DNA of 64,000 bases from Actinomarinicola tropica (GTDB lineage Bacteria; Actinomycetota; Acidimicrobiia; Acidimicrobiales; SKKL01). The first letter of the stretch is position 1, and each line of letters begins with the position of its first letter. Under the pieces are notes generated by a model. The model had not been told where the DNA came from, did no database searches, and saw nothing but the letters and a program-made list of their open reading frames with translations. Shown here one piece after another: positions 25,516 through 34,363 of the stretch. A program made the position numbers and the translations under genes. Location: NCBI RefSeq assembly GCF_009650215.1, contig NZ_CP045851.1:1527189-1591188 (forward strand), read 5' to 3'.

Positions 25516-26460
25516 ATGCTGAACATCGTCCTCCGTCGCCTGGGCATGGCGGTCCCGATCCTCTTCGGGGTCACCGTGATCATCTTCCTCCTGATGACGG
25601 TCCTGCCGGGCGACCCGGCGGCGGCCTTCCTCTCCGAGGACGCGAGCGCGGCGGAGCGGGCGGCGGTCCGCGCCGAGCTCGGCCTCGACGACCCGCTGCC
25701 CGTCCGCTACATGGACTGGTTGAGCGACGCCGTCCGGGGTGACCTCGGCTACTCGCCCCACCGTCGTGCCGAGGTGACCACCCTCCTCGGTGCGGCGTGG
25801 GGGAACACGGTGATCCTCGCCGCCTACTCGGCCGTGTTCGGCCTGGTGGGCGGCGTGGCCGCCGGGTTCGTCGCCGGCGTGCGGCGCGGGAAGCTGACCG
25901 ACCGCCTGATCTCGGTGTTCAGCCTCGTCGGGCTGAGCGTCCCGTCGTTCTTCCTGGCGATCGTCATGCTCATCGTGTTCGCCGCCCGGCTCCGTTGGCT
26001 GCCGTCGGGCGGCACCGGGCTCGACCAGGACCAGGTGACGTTCTTCAAGCACCTGACGATGCCGGTGATCGCCGGCTCGCTCGCCACCCTCGGCATCACC
26101 GCCCGGGTGACGAGGGCGGCGATCGTCGAGACCTACGCCGCGGACTTCGTGCAGACGCTCCGCGCCAAGGGCCTCGGCAACCTGTCGATCCTCCGGCACG
26201 TCTTCAAGAACGCCATCTCCCCGGTGCTCACGACGTCGGGCCTCCAGATCGGCTACCTCCTCGGCGGCTCGGTGCTCATCGAGACGATCTTCCAGTGGCC
26301 GGGCATGGGGATGCTCGTCTTCAACGCCATCTCCGCCCGGGACCTGCTGGTCGTCCAGGGGGCGACCCTCGTGATCGCCTTGACCTTCGTCCTCGTCAAC
26401 CTCGCCGTGGACCTCGTCCAGGCGACGATCGACCCCCGCCTGCGGCGGGCGGTCGCCTAG
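25516..26460 (+). CDS. Oligopeptide-type ABC transporter permease, DppB
   Basis: 314 residues with six predicted membrane helices. The start MLNIVLRRLGMAVPILFGVTVIIFLL is the standard DppB opening. The EAA-type loop is VQTLRAKGLGNLSILRHVFKNA, and ETIFQWPGMG lies near the C terminus. It forms the pore with DppC. The gene follows the binding-protein stop by 3 bp. Confidence 0.93.
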   Translation: MLNIVLRRLGMAVPILFGVTVIIFLLMTVLPGDPAAAFLSEDASAAERAAVRAELGLDDPLPVRYMDWLSDAVRGDLGYSPHRRAEVTTLLGAAWGNTVILAAYSAVFGLVGGVAAGFVAGVRRGKLTDRLISVFSLVGLSVPSFFLAIVMLIVFAARLRWLPSGGTGLDQDQVTFFKHLTMPVIAGSLATLGITARVTRAAIVETYAADFVQTLRAKGLGNLSILRHVFKNAISPVLTTSGLQIGYLLGGSVLIETIFQWPGMGMLVFNAISARDLLVVQGATLVIALTFVLVNLAVDLVQATIDPRLRRAVA

Positions 26461-26469
26461 GAGGCACCG

Positions 26470-27402
26470 ATGTCGGATGCAACGATCGTCGAGCCCGGCT
26501 CGCCGACCGGCGCCGCGGCCCGGCGCGACGCCTGGTACGCCGCGGAGCTCGGTGTCGAGGCCCGCTCGTTCTGGGCCGAGACCCGTCGGCGCTTCCTGGC
26601 GAACAAGGTCGGGGTCGCCGCGGCACTCGTCCTGCTCGTGCTCGTCGTGACGTCGTTCGCGGCGCCGCTGCTGAGCAGCCACGACCCGCTCGTCGGCGAC
26701 GCGACGAACCGCCTCCAGCCCGTCCTCTCCGACGGGCACCTCCTCGGCACCGACGAGCAGGGGCGCGACATGCTCTCCCGCCTGCTCCACGGCGGCCGCC
26801 TGTCGCTGACCGCGGCGTTCGTCCCGACGATCGCCGCGACGGTCATCGGGACCGTGATCGGCGCATGGGCCGGCTTCGTGCGCGGCGCGGTCGGCTCGCT
26901 GCTGATGCGGGTGATGGACATGCTCTACGCCTTCCCGGCGATCCTGCTGGCCATCGCGGTCGGCGCCTCGCTCGGACCGGGTCTCGCCAACGCCATCGTG
27001 GCGGTGACGATCGTGTTCATCCCGCCGATCGCCCGGGTGGCCGAGTCCTCGGCCCGCACCGTGGCGACCCAGGAGTACATGGAGGCCGCCCGGCTGAGCG
27101 GCGCCGGGCGCTTCACGCTCGTCCGTACGCAGCTCCTGCCGAACGTGCTCAACCACATCATCGTCTACGCCTCGGGGCTCGTCGGCGTGGCGATGATCAT
27201 CGCCGCCAGCCTCAGCTTCCTCGGCCTCGGCTCCCAGCCGCCGACGCCGGAGTGGGGCTACATGCTCAACAGCCTGCGCGGCTCGATCTACGTCGCCGCC
27301 GGGGTCGCCGTCCTCCCCGGGGTCCTCATCTTCGTGACCTCGGTGGCCTTCAACCTCGCCAGCGACGCGCTGCGCGAGGCCATGGACGCCCGCCTCGACT
27401 GA
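26470..27402 (+). CDS. Oligopeptide-type ABC transporter permease, DppC
   Basis: 310 residues. A hydrophilic N terminus ends in FWAETRRRFLANKVGVAAALVLLVLV, followed by HLLGTDEQGRDMLSRLLHGGR, a DppC hallmark, and the loop YMEAARLSGAGRFTLVRTQLLP. About six helices are visible. Its TGA overlaps a possible upstream ATG of the next ATPase gene. Confidence 0.93.
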   Translation: MSDATIVEPGSPTGAAARRDAWYAAELGVEARSFWAETRRRFLANKVGVAAALVLLVLVVTSFAAPLLSSHDPLVGDATNRLQPVLSDGHLLGTDEQGRDMLSRLLHGGRLSLTAAFVPTIAATVIGTVIGAWAGFVRGAVGSLLMRVMDMLYAFPAILLAIAVGASLGPGLANAIVAVTIVFIPPIARVAESSARTVATQEYMEAARLSGAGRFTLVRTQLLPNVLNHIIVYASGLVGVAMIIAASLSFLGLGSQPPTPEWGYMLNSLRGSIYVAAGVAVLPGVLIFVTSVAFNLASDALREAMDARLD

Positions 27403-27434
27403 TGCCCGTCCCCACCGAACCACGAGGAGGCGCG

Positions 27435-28520
27435 ATGCCTGCCCCCACGACCGACGTCGAGCCGACGGCCCCGACGCCCGACGCGCCGACCGAGCCGGCG
27501 GTCCTGCTCGAGCTCGAGCAGGTCTCGAAGACGTTCCCGGTGAAGATCGGGATGCGGAAGCGGAGCGTGTCGGCCGTCGACGGGGTCGACCTGCTGGTGC
27601 GGGAGGGGTCCACCGTCGGCATCGTCGGCGAGTCCGGCTGCGGCAAGTCGACCCTGGCCCGCCTGATCGTCGGGCTCGTCCCGCACGACGACGGCACGAT
27701 CCGCTTCGCGGGCCAGGCGCTCGGGAGCAAGGGCCGCCGCCCCCGCTCGGTCGTCGAGCAGATGCAGATGGTCTTCCAGGACCCGTACTCCGCGCTCAAC
27801 CCCAAGGCGACGATCGGCGAGTCGATCGCCTTCCCCCTGCGGGTCCAAGGGGTGCCGACCGCGGAGATCCAGGAGCGCGTCGGCACCGTGCTCACCGACG
27901 TCGGCCTGCACCCGAACTACGCGACGCACTACCCGCACCAGCTGAGCGGCGGGCAGCGGCAGCGGGTCAACATCGCTCGGGCCCTGGCGCTGCACCCGCG
28001 GCTCGTCGTCCTCGACGAGGCGGTCTCGGCCCTCGACAAGTCGATCCAGGCCCAGATCCTCAACCTGCTCGACGACCTCCAGGAGGCCTACGGCCTCACC
28101 TACGTCTTCATCAGCCACGACCTGAACGTCGTGGAGTGGTCGAGCGACGAGGTGGCCGTGATGTACCTCGGGCGGGTCGTCGAGACCTGTCCGGCCGAGG
28201 ACCTCTACCGACGCCCGCTGCACCCCTACACGCAGGGCCTGCTCGCATCGATCCCGAAGCTCGACCCCCGCGAGCGCGCGGCGGACGCCGGTCGCATCGA
28301 CGGCGAGATGCCGAGCCCGCTCGACCCGCCGAGCGGGTGCCGCTTCCGCACCCGCTGCCCGTCGGCGCACGAGAGGTGCGCGCAGGAGGCGCCTGTCCTG
28401 GCCGAGGTCGAGCCGGGGCACCGCGTCGCCTGCCACCTGCACACCGGCGCCGACGTCCCGGTCGAGGCGCCGTCCCTCCGTTCCACGCCGACCCCGCCCA
28501 CCACCACAGAAGGAGCATGA
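27435..28520 (+). CDS. Oligopeptide-type ABC transporter ATPase, OppF/DppF
   Basis: 361 residues. Walker A GESGCGKS, Q-loop FQDPYSALNPKATIGE, signature LSGGQRQR, Walker B LVVLDEAVSALD and switch His in FISHDL are intact. A C-terminal Cys cluster (CRFRTRCPSAHERC) closes the protein. ATG at 27435 is chosen because GAGGAGG stands at 27423-27429 with ideal spacing. An ATG at 27402 overlapping the DppC stop would add 11 residues. It completes the five-part importer. Confidence 0.92.
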   Translation: MPAPTTDVEPTAPTPDAPTEPAVLLELEQVSKTFPVKIGMRKRSVSAVDGVDLLVREGSTVGIVGESGCGKSTLARLIVGLVPHDDGTIRFAGQALGSKGRRPRSVVEQMQMVFQDPYSALNPKATIGESIAFPLRVQGVPTAEIQERVGTVLTDVGLHPNYATHYPHQLSGGQRQRVNIARALALHPRLVVLDEAVSALDKSIQAQILNLLDDLQEAYGLTYVFISHDLNVVEWSSDEVAVMYLGRVVETCPAEDLYRRPLHPYTQGLLASIPKLDPRERAADAGRIDGEMPSPLDPPSGCRFRTRCPSAHERCAQEAPVLAEVEPGHRVACHLHTGADVPVEAPSLRSTPTPPTTTEGA

Positions 28521-28521
28521 G

Positions 28522-28713
28522 ATGACCCTCGACACCGCTGCGACCACCGTGAAGGTCCTCCTCGACGCCGCGGGCCTGAAGGTCTCCGACGAGGAGTTCC
28601 TCCGGTTCGCCACGGTCTACCCGACGATCCGGGCCCAGGCCGACGGCCTCTACCTGCCCGAGCTCGAGGACGAGGACCCGGCACTCGGGTTCGACCCGAC
28701 CGTCGCCGTCTGA
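28522..28713 (+). CDS. Small GatC/AtzG-like amidase-associated protein
   Basis: 63 residues starting at ATG 28522 just after the ATPase stop, with AGGAG upstream. A predicted helical N terminus (VKVLLDAAGLKVSDEEFLRF) is followed by an acidic tail LPELEDEDPALGFDPTVAV. This layout resembles AtzG, the small partner of the amidase AtzE in cyanuric-acid breakdown, and GatC of the Asp/Glu-tRNA amidotransferase, whose extended tails wrap the amidase subunit. It sits directly upstream of two amidase genes, so it is most likely their accessory subunit. The match rests on size, the Asp/Pro-rich tail and position, not on an alignment. Confidence 0.65.
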   Translation: MTLDTAATTVKVLLDAAGLKVSDEEFLRFATVYPTIRAQADGLYLPELEDEDPALGFDPTVAV

Positions 28714-28773
28714 TCGGCCGCACCCACGCACGCACGGACACGCACACACGAGACACGAGAGACGAGGAGACAC

Positions 28774-30192
28774 ATGACGGTCGAGGTGCCGCTCACCATC
28801 CAGGACGCCGCCGCCGCGCTGCGCGACGGCTCGCTGAGCTCGGTCGGGTTGACCGAGACGCTGCTCGAGCGGATCGAGCAGACCCAGGACACGCTCGGCG
28901 CGTTCGTCACCGACCTGCGCGATCAGGCGCTCGACGCCGCGTCGGTCGCCGACGCCGAGCTGGCCGCCGGGGTCGACAAGGGGGTCCTGCACGGCGTCCC
29001 CCTCGCGATCAAGGACATCATCGCGGTCGCCGGCGCACCCACGACGGCGAACAGCCGGATCCTCGATCCGGAGTGGGGCGGTGACGCCGACGCTCCGGTG
29101 GCCGCTCGGCTGCGTGAGGCGGGCGCGGTGTTCATCGGCAAGGCCACCACCAGCGAGTTCGCCCTCGGCGCGCCGGACCCCGAGAAGGGGTTCCCGATCC
29201 CGCGCAACCCGTGGAACCTGGAGCACACGCCGGCGGGGTCGAGCTCGGGCACCGGCATCGCCGTCGCCGCGGGTCTCGCCCTCGGGGGCCTCGGCACCGA
29301 CACCGGCGGCTCGGTGCGTGGCCCCGCCTGCGTGAACGGCCACACCGGGCTCAAGGTGACGTTCGGTCGGGTCCCGAAGAGCGGCGTCGTGCCCCTCGGG
29401 TACACGCTCGACAGCGTCGGACCGATGGCCCGCAGCGCGTGGGACTGCGCCGCGCTCCTCGAGGTGATCGCCGGGCACCACCCGAGCGACCGCTTCGCCG
29501 CCGACGTCCCGGTGCCGGCCTACACCGAGCTGCTGACCGGCTCGGCCGAGGGGATGCGCATCGGCGTGCCCCGCGACTACTTCTTCGACGCCGAGGGCCT
29601 CGACGACGAGGTCCGCGACAGCGTGCTCGCGGCGATCGACGTGCTGCGCGACGGCGGTGCCGAGGTCGTCGACGTGGACCTCCCGTACGCCAAGGAGGCG
29701 AAGGAGGCCAACACCCAGATCATGGTGGCGGAGGCCTTCGCCTACCACCGGACGAACCTCGCCGAGCGCTGGACGACCTACGGCGCGAAGACCCGTCCGC
29801 TCCTCGCCCGCGGCGCGTTCTACTCGGCGGGAGACCACGTCCAGGCGCTGCGGTTCCGCACCTGGTTCCGCCGCACCGTCGCCGAGGTGATGTCCGACGT
29901 CGACGTGCTGATCACCCCGAGCGCCCCGACGCCGCCGGAGCGCATCGACGAGATGGACATGGACCGCCGGCTCGCCGGGCCGTCGTTCACCGGGCAGTGG
30001 AACCTCACCGGTCAGCCCGCCGCGGCCGTCCCCGTCGGCTTCTCCGCGACCGGGTTGCCGCTCTCGATGCAGGTGGTCGGCAAGCCGTTCGCCGAGGCGA
30101 CGGTCCTCGGCGTGGCCCACGCCTACCAGCAGGTGACCCGCCACCACCTGGCCGTCCCCGCGCTGCCGGCTCCCGCGGTGGTGGCGGCATGA
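28774..30192 (+). CDS. Amidase-signature hydrolase, first of a tandem pair
   Basis: 472 residues with a complete Ser-cisSer-Lys triad: Lys80 (PLAIKDIIAVAG), cis-Ser156 (PAGSSSGTG) and Ser180 (DTGGSVRGPA). It begins MTVEVPLTIQDAAAALRDGS, almost the same as the next gene. The family includes GatA, AtzE and allophanate or carboxybiuret hydrolases and cleaves C-N amide bonds. It has no GatB partner here, so it is not the tRNA enzyme. The leader at 28714-28773 is an odd CACG/ACAC/GAGA-rich stretch ending in GAGGAGA before the ATG. Cytoplasmic. Confidence 0.88.
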   Translation: MTVEVPLTIQDAAAALRDGSLSSVGLTETLLERIEQTQDTLGAFVTDLRDQALDAASVADAELAAGVDKGVLHGVPLAIKDIIAVAGAPTTANSRILDPEWGGDADAPVAARLREAGAVFIGKATTSEFALGAPDPEKGFPIPRNPWNLEHTPAGSSSGTGIAVAAGLALGGLGTDTGGSVRGPACVNGHTGLKVTFGRVPKSGVVPLGYTLDSVGPMARSAWDCAALLEVIAGHHPSDRFAADVPVPAYTELLTGSAEGMRIGVPRDYFFDAEGLDDEVRDSVLAAIDVLRDGGAEVVDVDLPYAKEAKEANTQIMVAEAFAYHRTNLAERWTTYGAKTRPLLARGAFYSAGDHVQALRFRTWFRRTVAEVMSDVDVLITPSAPTPPERIDEMDMDRRLAGPSFTGQWNLTGQPAAAVPVGFSATGLPLSMQVVGKPFAEATVLGVAHAYQQVTRHHLAVPALPAPAVVAA

Positions 30193-31619
30193 GCGAGGTG
30201 CCCCTGACCATCCAGGACGCGGCGACGGCCCTCCGGGACGGCTCGCTCACCGCGGTGACCCTGACCGAGGCGGTCCTCGCCCGCGTGGACGAGCGCAACG
30301 ACGAGCTCGGCGCCTACGTGACGGTGTGCCACGACTCGGCCCGCGCCGCTGCGGCGCAGGCCGACGCCGACCTGGCGGCGGGGATCGACCGTGGCCCCCT
30401 CCAGGGCATCCCTCTGGGCATCAAGGACATCATCGCCACGGCGGACGCGCCGACCACCGCCAACAGCCGGGTGCTGGCCGACGACTGGGGCGCGGGTGTG
30501 GACGCCCCCGTCACCGCCCGCCTGCGCGGCGCAGGTGCGGTGCTCGTCGGCAAGACGACCACCATGGAGTTCGCGTTCGGGCTCCCCGATCCGGACAAGG
30601 GCTTCCTCGTCCCCCGCAACCCGTGGGACCTCGAGCGGACCCCGGGCGGGTCGAGCTCCGGCACGGGGGTCGCCGTGGCGGCCGGGCTCGCCCTCGGCGG
30701 CCTCGGGACCGACACCGGCGGCTCGGTGCGCTTCCCCGCCTCGATGAACGGCCACACCGGGCTGAAGGTGACGTTCGGCCGGGTCCCGAAGAGCGGCGTC
30801 GTGCCCCTCGGCTTCACGCTCGACAGCGTCGGGCCGATGGCCCGCAGCGCGTGGGACTGCGCGGCGATGCTCCAGGTGATGGCGGGACACGATCCGTCGG
30901 ATCGCTTCGCCGCCGACGTCGAGGTCCCCGACTACCTCGCCGCCCTCGACGGGTCGGTCGAGGGGCTCCGGATCGGTGTCCCGATGCCCTACTTCTTCGA
31001 CGCCGACGGCCTGGACGACGAGGTCCGGGCTGGGGCGCTCGACGCCGTGGACGCGCTGCGCGCTGCGGGCGCGACGATCGTCGAGACCGAGGTTCCCGGC
31101 GCGCGGGAGGCGAAGGAGGCCAACGCCCTCGTGCTCGTGGGCGAGGCGTTCGCCTACCACCGCCAGAACCTCGTCACGCGCTGGGAGGACTACGGCCGGC
31201 ACACCCGGATGGCCCTCGGGCGCGGCGCCCTCCTCGGCGCGGCCGACCACGTGCAGGCCAACCGCTTCCGCACCTGGTTCCGCCGCCAGGTGGCGGCGGT
31301 GCTCGCCGACGTCGACGTCCTCCTCGTGCCCGGCTGGCCCACGCCGGCGCTGCGGGCCGACGACATGAGCCCGGAGCGCATGGTCTCCAGCCCCTCGTTC
31401 ACCGGCCAGTGGAACCTGACCGGGCTCCCCGGGCTGACGCTGCCGTCGGGGTTCTCGAGCGAGGGCTTGCCGCTGTCGATCCAGCTCGTCGGTCCGGCGT
31501 TCTCCGAGGACCTGCTGTGCCGGGTCGGCGACGCCTACCAGCGGGCGACGGACTGGCACCTCCGCGTCCCCCCGTCGGCCGCTCGCCCCGTCGCGGGGTC
31601 CGTCGCGGTGGGGAGGTGA
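30189..31619 (+). CDS. Amidase-signature hydrolase, second of a tandem pair
   Basis: 476 residues, coupled to the first amidase by an ATGA overlap. The triad is Lys79, Ser155 and Ser179. Long stretches are identical to the first copy (for example GHTGLKVTFGRVPKSGVVPLG), which shows gene duplication. The copies differ near the active site: GGSVRFPASMNGH here, GGSVRGPACVNGH in copy 1. They also differ in C-terminal segments that shape substrate binding (LLVPGWPTPALRADD versus LITPSAPTPPERIDE). This suggests divergence towards two related substrates or a heteromer. Confidence 0.88.
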   Translation: MSEVPLTIQDAATALRDGSLTAVTLTEAVLARVDERNDELGAYVTVCHDSARAAAAQADADLAAGIDRGPLQGIPLGIKDIIATADAPTTANSRVLADDWGAGVDAPVTARLRGAGAVLVGKTTTMEFAFGLPDPDKGFLVPRNPWDLERTPGGSSSGTGVAVAAGLALGGLGTDTGGSVRFPASMNGHTGLKVTFGRVPKSGVVPLGFTLDSVGPMARSAWDCAAMLQVMAGHDPSDRFAADVEVPDYLAALDGSVEGLRIGVPMPYFFDADGLDDEVRAGALDAVDALRAAGATIVETEVPGAREAKEANALVLVGEAFAYHRQNLVTRWEDYGRHTRMALGRGALLGAADHVQANRFRTWFRRQVAAVLADVDVLLVPGWPTPALRADDMSPERMVSSPSFTGQWNLTGLPGLTLPSGFSSEGLPLSIQLVGPAFSEDLLCRVGDAYQRATDWHLRVPPSAARPVAGSVAVGR

Positions 31620-32893
31620 GCCGGCCGAGCTCGGCGCCTGCGACACCCACCACGTCCCCGGCGGTCGCCCACGGCGCACCGTCCGCCGAGGAGGCGCCGC
31701 GGCCCCCGGGTCGACGGGTCTTCTCGGCGGGGTGGTTCTACGCCACGATCGCCGCCGGGAGCATCGGCATGGCGATGACGGCGCCGATCACCGCCCTCTA
31801 CGCCCGGGCGCTCGGCGCGTCGGAGGGCCTGGCGGCGCTGATCGTCTCCACGATGGCGCTGTCGTTCCTGTGCCTCGACCTCGTCGCCAGCCGCGTCGTG
31901 CCGCGCGTCGACGCCCGGTCGGCGCTGATCGGCGGGTACCTCGTCTTCGGCGTGGGGTCGTTCCTGTCGGCCGTGGCGCCCAACCTCGCCGTCATGACCG
32001 GGGCGCGGATCCTCCAGGGCTTCGCCGTGGCGTTCCCCATGGGGGCGGGGTTCCACATGGCGCTCCGGATCGCCGAGCGGGGGCGGGAGGGCCGCGAGCT
32101 CGCCCGGTTCAACTCGAGCTCGTTCATCGGCATGGCCGTCGGCCCGCTGCTCGTCGGCGCCGTCGCGGGGATCGCCGGCGGCACCACCGGGATGAGGTGG
32201 GGCTTCGCGGTGTGCGGGGTCGTGAACGTCCTCACCGCGCTCGTCGCGTGGTGGGCGCTGCCCTCGATCCCGTCGGGGGAGCGGCCCGAGCTCGGCCTGC
32301 CCGCCCGGGAGGTCTTCGAGGGCCGTCGCACCCGGCTCGCCCTCCTCGCTGCCGGCCTCGGGTTCGGCCTGCGCTCCCTGGCCGGGATGACGCTCCTGCC
32401 GCTGCTCGGCGAGGACATCGGAGCGGGTGTCTCCGGCGTCGCGCTCGCGACGATGTTCATGTCCGTGTCCGAGCTCGTCGGGATCCAGGCGAGCGGGCGG
32501 CTGGCGGACAGCCGGGGCCGCCGTCCCGTCGTCGTCGGCGCTGCCGCGGCGTCGGTCCTCGTCCTCCTCGGGATCGTGCTCGGGCCCTCGGTCGGTGCAT
32601 ATCTCGCCCTCAGCGCGGCGCTCGGCGTCGTGATGTCGGCGCTGCGCGTCGTCCCCGCGGCGATGGTCGTCGACGTGGCGCGCGACGACGAGAACGCCGC
32701 GATGGGCTGGCGCATCGCGTCGGACGTGAGCCAGCTCGTCGGCGCGGTGGTGACCGGCTCGATCATCAGCGTCGTCGGCATCTACGGCGGGTTCGCCTAT
32801 GCGGCGGCCGTGGCCGCGGCCGTGGGCCTGCTGGCGGTCGTGATCGGCGAGACCCGGCGTCCGCCGATCGCCGCCCGGGAGGTGCCGTCGTGA
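31616..32893 (+). CDS. MFS transporter, 12-TM type
   Basis: 425 residues from the GTG at 31616 overlapping the amidase stop. After a 35-residue Pro-rich leader about 12 hydrophobic helices follow. Motif A-like RVDARSALIGGYLVFGVGS and, in the second half, ASGRLADSRGRRPVVVG are visible. It resembles sugar/drug efflux carriers. Coupling to the amidases suggests export of a product or uptake of a substrate of this pathway. Confidence 0.82.
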   Translation: MSRPSSAPATPTTSPAVAHGAPSAEEAPRPPGRRVFSAGWFYATIAAGSIGMAMTAPITALYARALGASEGLAALIVSTMALSFLCLDLVASRVVPRVDARSALIGGYLVFGVGSFLSAVAPNLAVMTGARILQGFAVAFPMGAGFHMALRIAERGREGRELARFNSSSFIGMAVGPLLVGAVAGIAGGTTGMRWGFAVCGVVNVLTALVAWWALPSIPSGERPELGLPAREVFEGRRTRLALLAAGLGFGLRSLAGMTLLPLLGEDIGAGVSGVALATMFMSVSELVGIQASGRLADSRGRRPVVVGAAAASVLVLLGIVLGPSVGAYLALSAALGVVMSALRVVPAAMVVDVARDDENAAMGWRIASDVSQLVGAVVTGSIISVVGIYGGFAYAAAVAAAVGLLAVVIGETRRPPIAAREVPS

Positions 32894-34356
32894 GCATCCT
32901 CGACCGGCGGGGCGCGCTCGAGCCCTCCCCGCGCGAGCGGCGCAGCGGCGGGCCCCGCGAGCTGTTCGTGCTCGTCGCGCTGTCGCTCCTGATGGCATCG
33001 ATGCAGTTCGCGATGCTCAGCGTCGCCCTGCCGGACACGGTCAGCGACCTCGACGCGTCGGTCCGATGGGCGTCATGGGCGCTGTCGGGCTTCACGATGG
33101 CCCAGGCGGTCGCGCTCCCGCTGCTCGGGCGACTGAGCGACTCCCTCGGTCGGCGGGCCGTGTTCATCGGCGGTCTCGGCACCTTTGGGCTGGCGTCGCT
33201 GGCGAGCGCCCTGGCGCCGAACCTGGCCGTGCTCGTCGCCGCCCGCGTCGTCCAGGGGGCCGCGGCGGGGAGCATCCTGCCCTCGGCCTACGGCGTCGTC
33301 GGCGACGCGTTCGCGGGGCCGAGCCGGACGAAGGTGCTCGGGCTGATCTCGTCGGTGATGCCCGTGGGGGCGATCGTCGGCCCGAACCTCGGCGGCTGGA
33401 TCGTCGAGGTCTGGGGGTGGCGGGGGACCTTCCTCGTCAACGTGCCCCTCGCGCTCGTCGCGGTGACGTGGGGGTGGCGTCGGATCCCCGGCGCGTCCCG
33501 GCGCCCCGGCCGCCAGGAGGTGGACCTCGTCGGCGCCGGGCTCCTCTCGCTGGCGGTCACGCTGGTCATGGTGGGCCTCACCCAGCTCGGGGACGCGTCG
33601 GGTGCCGGGGTGCCGATGATCGCCGCGGCGGGGCTGGCGGTGGGCGTGGCCGTCGGCGTCGGGTTCGTGCGCCACGAGCTGCGCGTGGCCGTCCCGCTCG
33701 TCGACGTGCGGCTCCTCCGTCGGCGCGAGTTCGCGTACCTGAACGGCCTCAACTTCCTCTACGGCGTGTGCGTGTTCGGCATGGTCTCGTTCATCCCGCT
33801 GTACGTGCAGGAGAAGTACGCGCTGTCGCCCTCGGAGGCGGGCGTGCTCCTCACGCCACGAGCCCTGGCGATGATCGCGATGTCGGTCGCCGCGAGCATG
33901 GTGCTCGACGCCTCGGGGTTCCGGCGCCCGATCGTGCTCGGTCTCGGCGCTCTCGCGCTCTCCGCCGGCACGCTGGCGTCCGGCACGTCCTTCGGCGCGC
34001 CGGGGACGGGCCAGCTCGTGGCGCTGGCCGGGGTGATCGCCGTGCTCGGGGCGGGCCTCGGCGTCGCCGGCCCGTCGGTCAACCAGTCCGGGCTGGACCT
34101 CGTGCCCGACCAGGTCGCGGCCATCACCGGCCTCCGTGGCATGTTCCGCGCCCTCGGCGGCGTCGTCGGGACGGCGGCCATGGCGGCGATGGCGTCGCGG
34201 GCCGCCACCCCGGCGGTCGGGCTCGAGCACTCGTTCGTCGGCCTCGTCGGGCTCGCCGGTGTGGGGGCGGCGATGGTGCGTGGCATCCCGGACCGTCCGG
34301 TCTCGGCGGGGGTCGTCGAGGCCGTCCCGACCCGCGCCCTGCCCGAGGGACGATGA
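32890..34356 (+). CDS. MFS transporter, DHA2 (14-TM) family
   Basis: 488 residues from the GTG at 32890, overlapping the previous stop (GTGA). The number of helices (about 14) and motifs GRLSDSLGRRAVFIGGLGTFG, RVVQGAAAGSILPSAYGVV and GPNLGGWIVEVWGWRGTFLVNVP are those of the EmrB/QacA drug-exporter group. It ends the run of coupled genes begun by the amidases. Two MFS genes in a row may give separate import and export functions. Confidence 0.85.
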   Translation: MSILDRRGALEPSPRERRSGGPRELFVLVALSLLMASMQFAMLSVALPDTVSDLDASVRWASWALSGFTMAQAVALPLLGRLSDSLGRRAVFIGGLGTFGLASLASALAPNLAVLVAARVVQGAAAGSILPSAYGVVGDAFAGPSRTKVLGLISSVMPVGAIVGPNLGGWIVEVWGWRGTFLVNVPLALVAVTWGWRRIPGASRRPGRQEVDLVGAGLLSLAVTLVMVGLTQLGDASGAGVPMIAAAGLAVGVAVGVGFVRHELRVAVPLVDVRLLRRREFAYLNGLNFLYGVCVFGMVSFIPLYVQEKYALSPSEAGVLLTPRALAMIAMSVAASMVLDASGFRRPIVLGLGALALSAGTLASGTSFGAPGTGQLVALAGVIAVLGAGLGVAGPSVNQSGLDLVPDQVAAITGLRGMFRALGGVVGTAAMAAMASRAATPAVGLEHSFVGLVGLAGVGAAMVRGIPDRPVSAGVVEAVPTRALPEGR

Positions 34357-34363
34357 TGGAGGC

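Noticed and set aside
28774-30192. GatA of the tRNA amidotransferase
   Set aside because: No GatB gene is present and the gene is duplicated and tied to an importer; a catabolic amidase fits better.
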